Part shown: in pieces, positions 8,319-16,756 of the stretch
Layout: each line of letters opens with the position of its first letter
How positions within the stretch are numbered: position 1 is the stretch's first letter
Source: Candidatus Ventrimonas merdavium
Lineage (GTDB): Bacteria; Bacillota; Clostridia; Lachnospirales; Lachnospiraceae
DNA: 48,904 nt
Direction: 5' to 3'
Assembly: GCA_018715565.1 (NCBI GenBank)
Contig: DVLJ01000120.1
Span: forward strand, 1 to 48,904
Made by a program: the position numbers and the translations under genes
The notes under the pieces: model-generated
What the model was told of the DNA's origin: nothing
Seen by the model: only the letters and a program-made list of their open reading frames with translations
Databases searched by the model: none

Positions 8319-9068
8319 ATGGCAGAGACTCCGATGATCGAGGTTCAGAATATCACGAAGCGGTTCAAGGGACTGACGGCAGTGAAAGACGTGTCCTTTT
8401 CCATCCGGCCCGGCGGGATCACCGGCATGATCGGCCCCAACGGCGCGGGAAAATCCACCACCTTCAACATGATCTGCGGCTACTATCCTCCCACGGAAGG
8501 CAAGATCTTCTACAAGGGCCAGGACATCACCGACAAAAAGGCGTATGAGTACACCAATATGAAGATCGCCCGGACGTTCCAGATCATGAAGCCGCTGAAA
8601 AATTTAAGTGTGCTGGATAATGTGGTGGCCTCCTCCTATTTTGGCCATGCGGGAGCGAAAAGCCCCCGGGAAGCCAGAGAGCGGGCCATGGAGATCTTAC
8701 AGTTTACCGGACTTTACGAGAAGCGGCACGTCCTGTCCAAGGACATGGGCACCCCGGACCAAAAGCGTCTGGAGATGGCCCGGGCCCTGGCGACCAAGCC
8801 GGAGATGCTGTTCTTAGACGAGAACATGGCGGGCCTGAACCCGGCGGAGACCGAGGATGCGATCCGGCTGATCCGCAAGATCAATGAGTCCGGCGTGACC
8901 ATCCTGCTGATCGAGCACATCATGAAGGCCGTGGTCAGCCTGTGCGAGGAAGTGATCGTGCTCCACCACGGGGAAAAGATCGCGGAAGGAACGCCGGAGC
9001 AGGTGATGAACGACCCCTACGTGATGGAGGTCTATCTGGGAACGAAGAAGGAGGATACACATGCTTAA
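8319..9068 (+). CDS. livG: ABC transporter ATP-binding protein LivG
   Basis: 249 residues. Walker A GPNGAGKST near residue 40, Q-loop RTFQIMKPL, Walker B MLFLDENMAGLNP, H-loop LLIEHIMKAV, then the EGTPEQVMNDPYVMEVYLG tail of LivG. The signature helix reads MGTPDQKRLEMARAL instead of LSGGQ/LSYGQQ, a noncanonical variant. The Walker B region has DEN rather than DEP. It powers the liv transporter together with LivF. It overlaps livF by 8 bp (ATGCTTAA). Confidence 0.92.
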   Translation: MAETPMIEVQNITKRFKGLTAVKDVSFSIRPGGITGMIGPNGAGKSTTFNMICGYYPPTEGKIFYKGQDITDKKAYEYTNMKIARTFQIMKPLKNLSVLDNVVASSYFGHAGAKSPREARERAMEILQFTGLYEKRHVLSKDMGTPDQKRLEMARALATKPEMLFLDENMAGLNPAETEDAIRLIRKINESGVTILLIEHIMKAVVSLCEEVIVLHHGEKIAEGTPEQVMNDPYVMEVYLGTKKEDTHA

Positions 9069-9768
9069 AGTCGAAGGATTGCATGCAGGGTATGGCTCCG
9101 TCAATATCTTGTGGGACATTGGATTTACATTAAACGATGGAGAGATCGTGGCCATCTTAGGCTCCAACGGCGCAGGAAAGACCACCATGGTCCGGGCGAT
9201 CACCGGGATGTTAAAGCCCAGCTCCGGTTCCGTGGTATTCAACGGGGAGGAGCTGGCGAAGAAAAGCTCCCGCACCATCTTAAACAGCGGCATCGTCCAG
9301 GTGCCGGAGGGACGGCAGCTCTTTACGGAGATGACCGTTCTGGAGAACCTGCAGATGGGCGCGTTCAATAAGGAGACAAAGGCCCATTTCCAGGAGAATC
9401 TAAAGAAAGCCTACGGCTGGTTCCCCAAGCTGGAGGAGCGGGCCAAGCAGGCGGCCGGAACCCTGTCCGGCGGCGAGCAGCAGATGGTAGCGGTGGCCCG
9501 GGCCCTGATCGGGGAGCCGAAGCTGCTGATCTTAGACGAGCCGTCCCTGGGCCTGGCCCCCAACATCGTGGACGATATCTTAAATGTAGCGTCCACTCTG
9601 GCCAAGAACGACGGGATCTCCGTCCTGCTGGTAGAGCAGGACATCACCAAGGCGCTGGCGGCCGCGGACCGGGGATATGTGGTGGAGAACGGCCATATCG
9701 CCCTGGAAGGAACGGCGGCGGAATTACAGGCCAACGAGCATGTAAAGAAGGCGTATCTGGGTATCTAA
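9061..9768 (+). CDS. livF: ABC transporter ATP-binding protein LivF
   Basis: 235 residues with Walker A GSNGAGKTT, a LivF-type VPEGRQLFTEMTVLENL block, the canonical signature LSGGEQQMVAVARAL, Walker B LLILDEPSLGLAP and H-loop VLLVEQD. It forms the second ATPase subunit of the liv transporter. The start overlaps the livG stop, implying translational coupling, and the site AAGGAGG lies within livG. Confidence 0.94.
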   Translation: MLKVEGLHAGYGSVNILWDIGFTLNDGEIVAILGSNGAGKTTMVRAITGMLKPSSGSVVFNGEELAKKSSRTILNSGIVQVPEGRQLFTEMTVLENLQMGAFNKETKAHFQENLKKAYGWFPKLEERAKQAAGTLSGGEQQMVAVARALIGEPKLLILDEPSLGLAPNIVDDILNVASTLAKNDGISVLLVEQDITKALAAADRGYVVENGHIALEGTAAELQANEHVKKAYLGI

Positions 9769-9833
9769 ACAGGAAATTTACGCCGTTGGCAGTTCGGCGT
9801 AAAGATAGAGAGTCAATCAAAAGGAGGATGATT

Positions 9834-11192
9834 ATGAAACTGAAAAAATTTGCTTCTATTTTATGCGCAGCTGCAGTCACCATGTCTGCACTGGCAGGAT
9901 GCTCCACCAGCACCGGCGGCGACGCTGCTACCACGGCGGCTCCGGCGGCAGCTGAGACCCAGGCACCGGCAGCGGATGCGGGCGGTGAAACGGAAGCCGC
10001 AGCCGGCGAGGAACTGACCGGCGAGCCTATTAAGATCGGTACGATCTACGCCATGTCCGGCGGATCCGCAGCCATCGGCACCAACATCCTGCGCGGCATC
10101 GATTTCGCCGTGGAGGAGATCAACGCAGCCGGCGGCATTGACGGCCGTCCCCTGGAAGTAGTGCGCGGCGACCATGCCGGCGACGCTGCGACCGGAAGAT
10201 CGGAGGCAGAGCGTCTGATCACCCAGGAGAACGTAGACGTGATGCTGGGCTGCCATATGTCCGTAGTGACCGAGGTTGTGGCTCAGGTGTGCCAGCAGTA
10301 CGGCGTTCCCATGATCACCGCCATCTCCACCCTGGACCGGCTGTCCAATGAGGAGCACAAGGATATGGATTACTTCTTCCGTCTGTGCCCGCTGAACTCC
10401 GTATATGTAGAAGATATGCTGCAGTATCTGAAGGATTCCGAGGAGCAGACCGGCGAGCCGATCAAGACCGTAGCGATCTTCACCGACCGTGCGGCCATCG
10501 GACAGGAGCTGATCCGCTGCGTAGAGCTGTTCAAGGATGAGTACGGCATTGAGCTGGTAGCGACCGTAGACTACACCAGCAACGCTACGGATCTGAGCGC
10601 ACAGGTGCTGGCCCTGAAACAGGCGAACCCGGATGCGATCCTCTGCGATTCCTACATCGGCGACGCCACCCTGTTCATCCAGACCTTAAAGGAGCAGAAC
10701 TACAGCCCGAAGATGATCGTTGCTAAGGCAAACGGCTTCACCGATCCGTCCTTCATCACCAACTTAGGCGCCATCGCCAACGGCGTTGCATCCGTAGTTG
10801 AATTCAACCCGGACCTGGTAAACGGCGTAGAGATCAATGAAGAATTCAAGGCAAAATTCGGCGTGGATATGAACGGTCACTCCGCAGAGTCCTACACCGC
10901 AGTATGGCTGTTCAAGACTGCTATCGAGAACGCTGGGAGCACCGACGGCGAAGCTGTGAAGAACGCGCTGGCCGAGCTGGATATCCAGGGCGAGTTCCCG
11001 GGCGGCCGCAAGATCATCCTGCCTTACGATCAGATCAAATTTGAGAACTACGATCTGGCCGGCGAAGCTCATTACAGAGACAACACCGCCGCTTCCGTTG
11101 CGATCGCTCAGATCCAGGACGGCGAGTGGAAGACCGTATGGCCGTTCGAGTTCACCGAGACCAAGATCGTGTACCCGGCTCCGCTGCAGTAA
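9834..11192 (+). CDS. ABC transporter substrate-binding lipoprotein LivK-like (copy 1)
   Basis: 452 residues from ATG 9834, 6 nt after AAGGAGG; upstream in-frame ATGs lack spacing. Lipoprotein signal with lipobox LAGC near residue 25, an Ala/Thr/Glu linker, then a Peripla_BP_6 fold: PIKIGTIYAMSGGSAAIGTN, GGIDGRPLEVVRGDHAG and PMITAISTLDRLSNEEHKDM. It captures the substrate outside the membrane for LivHM. Codon use in this gene (GCG, GCA, CCG mix) differs slightly from the ABC genes, as often seen for abundant lipoproteins. A strong terminator follows, separating it from copy 2. Confidence 0.9.
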   Translation: MKLKKFASILCAAAVTMSALAGCSTSTGGDAATTAAPAAAETQAPAADAGGETEAAAGEELTGEPIKIGTIYAMSGGSAAIGTNILRGIDFAVEEINAAGGIDGRPLEVVRGDHAGDAATGRSEAERLITQENVDVMLGCHMSVVTEVVAQVCQQYGVPMITAISTLDRLSNEEHKDMDYFFRLCPLNSVYVEDMLQYLKDSEEQTGEPIKTVAIFTDRAAIGQELIRCVELFKDEYGIELVATVDYTSNATDLSAQVLALKQANPDAILCDSYIGDATLFIQTLKEQNYSPKMIVAKANGFTDPSFITNLGAIANGVASVVEFNPDLVNGVEINEEFKAKFGVDMNGHSAESYTAVWLFKTAIENAGSTDGEAVKNALAELDIQGEFPGGRKIILPYDQIKFENYDLAGEAHYRDNTAASVAIAQIQDGEWKTVWPFEFTETKIVYPAPLQ

Positions 11193-11234
11193 GCTGCCTG
11201 CCGTGTGCAAATGAAACGAACCTAACTGCTAGAG

Positions 11235-11268
11235 ATCAGCCTGCCGTATGCCGCGGCAGGCTGATTTT
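11235..11268 (+). terminator. Rho-independent terminator after livK copy 1
   Basis: Perfect 12-bp stem ATCAGCCTGCCG (11235-11246) and CGGCAGGCTGAT (11254-11265) followed by TTTT. It closes the livHMGFK transcript. Confidence 0.85.
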
Positions 11269-11395
11269 GAACTATAACAGGCATGTCCGGCGTTCTGCAC
11301 GGGACGGGACAGGATACGGCCGGAAAAGGAATTTCCCCATAGAGGAAAAGTATGGTAAAATAACACGGACCCGGAAATGGGAAAGGAGCACTTGT

Positions 11396-12847
11396 ATGAA
11401 ACGGATGAGATGGACGGCGGCCGCCTGGCTCCTGGCAGTCTGCCTGAGCACAGGATGCCAGGCGCACAGGGGCCAGGGACAGCCCGCCGGGGCGGGAGCG
11501 GAGACGGTTGGAACGGAAACGGGGGCCAGCGCGGGAGCAGGGGCTGGGACGAGCCCCAGCGGGGGAGCAGCGGCCGGGACAGAGAACGCCCCAGGCGCGG
11601 GCGCGGGAGTAGGCGCATCCGCTCAGCCGGAAGGAAGCCAGCCGGAAGGAAGTCAGCCGGGCGAAACCCGGCCCGAGCTGACCGGCGAGCCGATCCGGAT
11701 CGGGGCGATCTATGCGCTAAGCGGCAACAATGCGGCCATCGGCACCAATATCCTGCGGGGCATCGATCTTGCGGTGGAGGATATCAATCAGTCCGGCGGG
11801 GTGAACGGGCGTCCTATTGAGATCATCCGGGGAGATACCCAGGGGGATCCCGCGGTGGGAAAGGCGTTGGCAGAGGAGCTGATCACCAAGGAACAGGTCC
11901 ACGCCATCGTGGGCTGCCATCAGAGCACTCTGACGGAGACGGTTGCCCAGGTATGTGAAGAATACCACATCCCCATGATCACTGCTATTTCCACAGTGGA
12001 CAGCATCACTGCCCATCATTATGAATATGCGTTCCGCTTATGCCCCATGAATTCTCTTTACCTGGAAAACATGTTCATGTATATGCGGGATCAGGCGGAG
12101 AAGACCGGACACAAGGTCAAGACCATCGCGGTGTTTGCGGACAACAGCATGATCGGCCAGGAGGCGATCCGCTGTGCCAGGATCTACGCGCCTCAGTATG
12201 GGATGGAGATCGTAACGGAGATCCAGTACGGACAGGGGGCGGCGGACCTGACCAAGGAGATCCGGGAGCTGAAGGAAGCGGATGCGGACGCAGTCCTGGC
12301 AGAAAGCTACGTGTCCGATGCGATCCTGCTGATGAAGACCATGAAAGCGCTGGATTACCAGCCGCCGATCCTGATCGCCAAGGCCAACGGATTCGCCGAC
12401 CCCAGCTTTATCCCCGGAGTGGAAGGCATTTCCAATGGGGTGACCTCGGTGGTGGAGTGGAATCCGGACCTGACAAAGGGACAGGATACGAACCGCAGGT
12501 TTAAGGAGATTTTCGGCATCGATATGAATGGGCATTCGGCGGAGGCTTATACGGCCATCTGGACATTGAAAACGGCATTTGAGGAGGCCGGCTCCGACGA
12601 CGGGGAGGCGGTGAAGGATGCTCTGGCGGCGCTGGACATCCAGGGCAGCTTTCCCGGCGGGCCGGAGATCATCCTGCCCTATGACCGGATCAAATTTGAA
12701 AACCATGTATTTAACGGGAGCATGTACACCAACGACAATATCTACGCTTCCGTGGCCATCGCCCAGATCCAGGACGGGGAGTATAAGACGGTCTGGCCGT
12801 TTGAATACTCCAGCCAGGAGATCGTCTATCCTCCGGCATACGACTAG
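11396..12847 (+). CDS. ABC transporter substrate-binding lipoprotein LivK-like (copy 2)
   Basis: 483 residues from ATG 11396 after GAAAGGAG; the ORF upstream of this is not coding. Lipobox LSTGC, then a long Gly/Ala/Thr/Glu-rich linker (about residues 25-95) that includes a duplicated EGSQP unit, then the same fold as copy 1: PIRIGAIYALSGNNAAIGTN, MNGHSAEAYTAIWTLKTAFE and GEYKTVWPFEYSSQEIVYPP. It is clearly a paralogue of copy 1 but has its own upstream region (a TAAAAT box near 11355) and a terminator before it. It may give the same permease a second ligand range. Confidence 0.88.
   Translation: MKRMRWTAAAWLLAVCLSTGCQAHRGQGQPAGAGAETVGTETGASAGAGAGTSPSGGAAAGTENAPGAGAGVGASAQPEGSQPEGSQPGETRPELTGEPIRIGAIYALSGNNAAIGTNILRGIDLAVEDINQSGGVNGRPIEIIRGDTQGDPAVGKALAEELITKEQVHAIVGCHQSTLTETVAQVCEEYHIPMITAISTVDSITAHHYEYAFRLCPMNSLYLENMFMYMRDQAEKTGHKVKTIAVFADNSMIGQEAIRCARIYAPQYGMEIVTEIQYGQGAADLTKEIRELKEADADAVLAESYVSDAILLMKTMKALDYQPPILIAKANGFADPSFIPGVEGISNGVTSVVEWNPDLTKGQDTNRRFKEIFGIDMNGHSAEAYTAIWTLKTAFEEAGSDDGEAVKDALAALDIQGSFPGGPEIILPYDRIKFENHVFNGSMYTNDNIYASVAIAQIQDGEYKTVWPFEYSSQEIVYPPAYD
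11629..11658. repeat. 15-bp tandem duplication inside livK copy 2 linker
   Basis: GGAAGGAAGCCAGCC at 11629-11643 is followed by the same unit with one change at 11644-11658, encoding EGSQP twice in the flexible linker. Confidence 0.85.
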
Positions 12848-12957
12848 GCGCCGTTAGGCTCCGCCCGGTCAGGAATCGGTCAGGGCTGGTATAGCCGGCA
12901 GATGCAGGACCGCAGCAGGATATGGACGAGAATATGGACGGGAAATGCGGTTTCTGC

Positions 12958-12986
12958 TTGAATCCTCTGCTTCCATGGCGTACAAT
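12958..12986 (+). promoter_or_regulatory. Promoter of the sua5 transcript
   Basis: TTGAAT (12958-12963), 17-nt spacer, TACAAT (12981-12986). It leaves a leader of about 140 nt that carries the 15-bp tandem repeat. Confidence 0.6.
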
Positions 12987-13027
12987 AGAAAAAGGACTGC
13001 GGCGGACAGCCGGCTCAAACGGCGGCT

Positions 13028-13102
13028 GGAAACGCAGCGGTCGGAAACGCAGCGGTCGGGAACGCCGCAGCCGGAGAAACGGCGGCCGGAGAAACGGCAG
13101 CC
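13028..13102. repeat. Tandem repeat, five 15-bp units, in the sua5 leader
   Basis: GGAAACGCAGCGGTC occurs twice exactly (13028-13057), followed by GGGAACGCCGCAGCC, GGAGAAACGGCGGCC and GGAGAAACGGCAGCC. All are 15 bp and in register. The ORFs that run through it (12922-13160) are products of the repeat and have no family resemblance. Confidence 0.9.
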
Positions 13103-13129
13103 AGGCAGCGGCAGATCAGAAAAAGGCAG

Positions 13130-14200
13130 ATGGATAAAAGGATGCAGACAAAACTGGTAAAAATCAAAGATTCGGAAAATATAAAAGACGAGGAGCTATC
13201 CGAGGCGGCCCGGATCCTGCGGGAGGGCGGCTTAGTGGCATTCCCCACGGAGACGGTGTACGGCCTGGGAGCCAACGCCTTAAACGAGGACGCGGCGAAA
13301 AAGATCTACGCGGCGAAGGGACGTCCCTCGGACAATCCCCTGATCGCCCACATTTCCTGTATGGAAGAATTGGAGCCTCTGGTGGCAGAGATCCCGGAGG
13401 CGGGGCGGAAGCTGGCGGAGGCGTACTGGCCGGGGCCGCTGACCATGGTATTTCCCAAAAGCTCCATTGTTCCTTACGGGACGACCGGGGGGCTGGATAC
13501 GGTGGCAGTGCGGATGCCGAAGGACCCGGTGGCGAACCGGCTGATCGCCCTGGCGGGAGTGCCGGTGGCGGCGCCCAGCGCCAATACCTCGGGGCGGCCC
13601 AGCCCTACCACGGCTCAGCATGTGTGGCAGGACATGGAAGGCAAGATCGAGATGATCTTAGACGGCGGCCCGGTGGGGATCGGCGTGGAGTCCACCATCG
13701 TGGATGTGTCCGGTCCGGTGCCTACCCTGCTGCGGCCCGGAGCGGTGACGATGGAGATGCTGCGGGCGACGGTGGGAGAGGTGGAGACTGATCCGGCCCT
13801 GTTGGGACCGCCAGGAGCGGATTTCCGGCCCAAGGCGCCGGGGATGAAGTACCGGCATTACGCCCCCCACGCGGAACTGACCCTGCTGGAGGGACCTTTG
13901 GAGGCCGTGGTTGGCCGCATCAATTTCCTGGCGAAGGAAAAGCTGGGACAGAAATACCGGGTGGGCGTCATCTGTACCGACGAAACCCGGGACCGCTACC
14001 GCTATGGAGAGATCCGCAGCGTGGGACAGCGGGCCCATGAGGAGACCATTGCCCACAATCTGTTCGCGGTGCTGCGGGAATTTGACGATCTGGATGTGGA
14101 TTACATTTATTCGGAGAGCTTTTCCAAGGACCATCTGGGCCAGGCGATCATGAACCGGCTGACCAAGGCGGCAGGCTACCACATCATGAAAGTGCAGTAA
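13130..14200 (+). CDS. sua5: L-threonylcarbamoyladenylate synthase (Sua5/YciO/YrdC)
   Basis: 356 residues. YrdC domain (about 20-205) with GGLVAFPTETVYGLGANA, KIYAAKGRPSDNPL, VAVRMPKDPVANRL and APSANTSGRPSPT, then a C-terminal Sua5 domain after the KAPGMKYRHYAPHAEL linker. It makes threonylcarbamoyl-AMP from Thr, bicarbonate and ATP for the t6A37 modification of ANN-decoding tRNAs. ATG 13130 is the longest start; ATG 13142 is equally possible, and neither has a clear AGGAGG. The full Sua5 length argues for the two-domain type rather than TsaC. Confidence 0.93.
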   Translation: MDKRMQTKLVKIKDSENIKDEELSEAARILREGGLVAFPTETVYGLGANALNEDAAKKIYAAKGRPSDNPLIAHISCMEELEPLVAEIPEAGRKLAEAYWPGPLTMVFPKSSIVPYGTTGGLDTVAVRMPKDPVANRLIALAGVPVAAPSANTSGRPSPTTAQHVWQDMEGKIEMILDGGPVGIGVESTIVDVSGPVPTLLRPGAVTMEMLRATVGEVETDPALLGPPGADFRPKAPGMKYRHYAPHAELTLLEGPLEAVVGRINFLAKEKLGQKYRVGVICTDETRDRYRYGEIRSVGQRAHEETIAHNLFAVLREFDDLDVDYIYSESFSKDHLGQAIMNRLTKAAGYHIMKVQ

Positions 14201-14230
14201 GGGATGTTCCCGAGAAAAGGAGGATTTGCC

Positions 14231-14719
14231 ATGGAACGGAGAGACAAGATCAACTATTACCTGGATTTAGCGGACGTGGTGTCTAAGCGGGGAACGTGCC
14301 TGCGCCGGAATTACGGGGCGGTCATCGTGAAAAATGACGAGGTGATCTCCACCGGCTACGTGGGAGCGCCCAGGGGGCGGAAGAACTGCTCCGACTTAGG
14401 CGTGTGCATCCGCCAGAAGATGCAGGTGCCCCGGGGGGAGCGCTACGAGCTGTGCCGCAGCGTCCATGCGGAGGCCAACGCCATCATCAGCGCGGAGCGG
14501 GGGAAGATGATCGGCGCGTCCATGTACCTGTCCGGACGGGAAGTGGATACGGGCGCGTATATCAGTCATTCCAACAGCTGCTCCATGTGCAAGCGGATGA
14601 TCATCAACGCGGGGATCGAGACCGTCTATGTGCGGGACGACGAGGACCATTACCGGGTGATCCATGTCCAGGACTGGATCGACAACGACGAATCATTAGA
14701 CGGGGTATTTGGATATTGA
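14231..14719 (+). CDS. dCMP deaminase / ComEB-type deoxycytidylate deaminase
   Basis: 162 residues from ATG 14231, preceded by AAAAGGAGG. It has the zinc-dependent cytidine deaminase fold: HAEANAI supplies the His ligand and catalytic Glu, and CSMCKR supplies the two Cys ligands. GTCLRRNYGAVIVKN and CSDLGVCIRQK are typical of dCMP deaminases. It converts dCMP to dUMP for dTMP synthesis. The long ORF 14404-16644 overlapping it in another frame is an upstream extension of the next gene and is not coding there. Confidence 0.9.
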   Translation: MERRDKINYYLDLADVVSKRGTCLRRNYGAVIVKNDEVISTGYVGAPRGRKNCSDLGVCIRQKMQVPRGERYELCRSVHAEANAIISAERGKMIGASMYLSGREVDTGAYISHSNSCSMCKRMIINAGIETVYVRDDEDHYRVIHVQDWIDNDESLDGVFGY

Positions 14720-14724
14720 GCGGG

Positions 14725-16644
14725 ATGAAATGGCTGCTGGCGGCAGTAAACGCCAAATATATTCATTCTAATCCGGGCGTGTACAGCTTAAAGCTGTACG
14801 CGGAGCATACGGAGGCGCGCCAAGGCGCGGCAGATGTTCAGGGGGACCTGGCTCCGGAAGGAGCGGGCCTCCCTTCTGTGCGTGTGGAGATCGGGGAATA
14901 TACGATCAACCATCAGATGGACCAGATCTTGGAGGATATCTACCGGCGGAAGCCGGATATCGTGGGATTTTCCTGTTACATCTGGAACATCGCCCCGGTG
15001 CTGGAGCTGGTGCGGGATCTGCACAAGATCCTGCCGGATACGGACATCTGGCTGGGCGGGCCGGAGGTCTCCTTCGACGCGCCGGAGCTTTTGGCCCGGG
15101 AGCCGGAGGTGCTGGGAGTGATGAAAGGGGAAGGAGAGGAGACCTTCGCCCAGCTGGTGGGATGCTACCGGGAGCTGGGGATGACGGTGCGGGCCGGAAG
15201 CAGGCAGCAGGGACGGGATGAGGGGGGCGGGACGACTGGGATGGCCAGGATGACCGGGACGGCTGAGACGACCGAGACGGTCGAGATCCCCCAGAACTTA
15301 GCCAGCTTTTTCGCCCGTCTGTCCCACCTCTCCGGCCTTGCCTGGCGGCAGCCGGACAGAACTATCTGCGACCGGCCGGTGCGCCCGGTGATGGATATGA
15401 GCCGGATCCCGTTCCTTTACCCGGAGACGGAGGGCTTTGAGAACCGGATCCTGTATTACGAAAGCAGTCGGGGCTGCCCCTTTTCCTGCAGCTATTGCCT
15501 TTCCTCCATTGACAAAACGGTGCGGTTCCGGGATCTGGAGCTGGTGGAGCGGGAGCTGGACGTGTTCCTGAAGCGGAGGGTGCCCCAGGTGAAATTTGTG
15601 GACCGGACCTTTAACTGTAAGAAAAGCCATGCCATGGCCATCTGGAAGCATATCCTGGAGCATGACAACGGCATGACCAATTTCCATTTTGAGATCGCGG
15701 CGGATCTGCTGGACGAGGAGGAGCTGGAGCTTTTGGGACGGATGCGCCCAGGGCTGGTCCAGCTGGAGATCGGCGTGCAGAGCACGAACCCGCAGACCAT
15801 CCGGGAGATCCGCCGGGTGATGGATCTGGACAAGGTGCGGGCGGCGGTGGCCCGGGTGAACCGGGGGCACAACGTCCACCAGCATCTGGATCTGATAGCC
15901 GGGCTCCCCTACGAGGACCTGGCGTCCTTTGCCCGTTCCTTTAACGACGTATACGCCATGGAGCCGGAGCAGCTGCAGCTGGGATTTCTGAAGGTCCTGA
16001 AAGGCTCCCTGATGTATGAGAAAGCGGAGGAATACGGCCTGGCGTACCGGCAGACGCCTCCCTATGAGGTGCTGTCCACCCGCTGGCTGTCCTACGGGGA
16101 TGTGCTGCTGCTAAAGGGCGTGGAGCAGATGGTGGAGGTGTATTACAACAGCCGTCAGTTCTCCACAGTGCTCAAGCTGCTGGAAGCGGAGTTTTCCGAT
16201 CCGTTCACCATGTTCTGCCGGATGGCGGAGTATTACCGGGAGCGGGGGCTGGATGGGCTGAGCCACAGCCGCCTGGCCCGTTATGAGATCCTTTACGGAT
16301 GGATCGAGGAGCTTCTTGCGGAGCGGGGCGGCGGGACGGAGCCATCGGCTGCCCGGTCCATGAGCCCCTGGGAGGACGCCCTGATGCAGGATCTGTACCT
16401 GCGGGAAAATGCCAAAAGCCGCCCTGCCTTCGCTCCGGATCAGAGCCGGTACAAGGACCGGATCCGGGAGTTGGCGCCGGAGCTGCGGACCCTGGGTTCC
16501 CAGGTCCACGCAGAGGTCCTGCAGTCGGGCCAGATCCTGCTGTTCGACTACCGAAGGCGGGATCCCCTGAGCCGGAATGCGGCGGTGCGGGTCCTGGGGA
16601 CAGTGGGAGCAGGACCGGAGCCTGTGCAGGAGGACCAGGCCTAG
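14725..16644 (+). CDS. B12-binding-domain radical SAM protein (DUF4080 type)
   Basis: 639 residues from ATG 14725 (MKWLLAAVNAKYIHSNPGVYSL), 5 nt after the deaminase stop. An N-terminal cobalamin-binding-like Rossmann domain (INHQMDQILEDIYRRKPDIVG, IWLGGPEVSFDAPELL), the radical SAM motif CPFSCSYC near residue 251, a TIM-barrel core (RTFNCKKSHAMAIW, LEIGVQSTNPQTIREI), and a C-terminal DUF4080 region. It is predicted to bind a [4Fe-4S] cluster and SAM; the substrate of this family is not known. A six-unit, 9-bp tandem repeat (15229-15282) adds a GTTGMARMTGTAETTETVE insert between the B12 and SAM domains, where orthologues normally have a short linker. Confidence 0.85.
   Translation: MKWLLAAVNAKYIHSNPGVYSLKLYAEHTEARQGAADVQGDLAPEGAGLPSVRVEIGEYTINHQMDQILEDIYRRKPDIVGFSCYIWNIAPVLELVRDLHKILPDTDIWLGGPEVSFDAPELLAREPEVLGVMKGEGEETFAQLVGCYRELGMTVRAGSRQQGRDEGGGTTGMARMTGTAETTETVEIPQNLASFFARLSHLSGLAWRQPDRTICDRPVRPVMDMSRIPFLYPETEGFENRILYYESSRGCPFSCSYCLSSIDKTVRFRDLELVERELDVFLKRRVPQVKFVDRTFNCKKSHAMAIWKHILEHDNGMTNFHFEIAADLLDEEELELLGRMRPGLVQLEIGVQSTNPQTIREIRRVMDLDKVRAAVARVNRGHNVHQHLDLIAGLPYEDLASFARSFNDVYAMEPEQLQLGFLKVLKGSLMYEKAEEYGLAYRQTPPYEVLSTRWLSYGDVLLLKGVEQMVEVYYNSRQFSTVLKLLEAEFSDPFTMFCRMAEYYRERGLDGLSHSRLARYEILYGWIEELLAERGGGTEPSAARSMSPWEDALMQDLYLRENAKSRPAFAPDQSRYKDRIRELAPELRTLGSQVHAEVLQSGQILLFDYRRRDPLSRNAAVRVLGTVGAGPEPVQEDQA
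15229..15282. repeat. Tandem repeat, six 9-bp units, inside the radical SAM gene
   Basis: Units GGGACGACT, GGGATGGCC, AGGATGACC, GGGACGGCT, GAGACGACC, GAGACGGTC. They keep the reading frame and encode degenerate three-residue repeats at the interdomain linker. Confidence 0.85.
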
Positions 16645-16699
16645 CGGATTGTAGGGCGCGGATCGTAGGGTGCGGATCGAACGGCGCGGATCGAACGGA
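16644..16699. repeat. Tandem repeat, four 14-bp units, between the radical SAM gene and nth
   Basis: GCGGATTGTAGGGC, GCGGATCGTAGGGT, GCGGATCGAACGGC, GCGGATCGAACGGA, beginning at the stop codon of the radical SAM gene. No coding role is seen. Confidence 0.9.
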
Positions 16700-16756
16700 T
16701 GCCGCCTGATTAAGCGTGAATCCGGGAGACATCGAAAGGACAAGAGGAGGACCATC

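Noticed and set aside
13028-13102. CRISPR array
   Set aside because: Units are contiguous with no unique spacers, so this is a tandem repeat and not a CRISPR; the same holds for the other arrays.
12922-13160. Basic Arg/Gly-rich ORFs upstream of sua5
   Set aside because: They are readings of the 15-bp tandem repeat in two frames, lack ribosome sites and have no family features.
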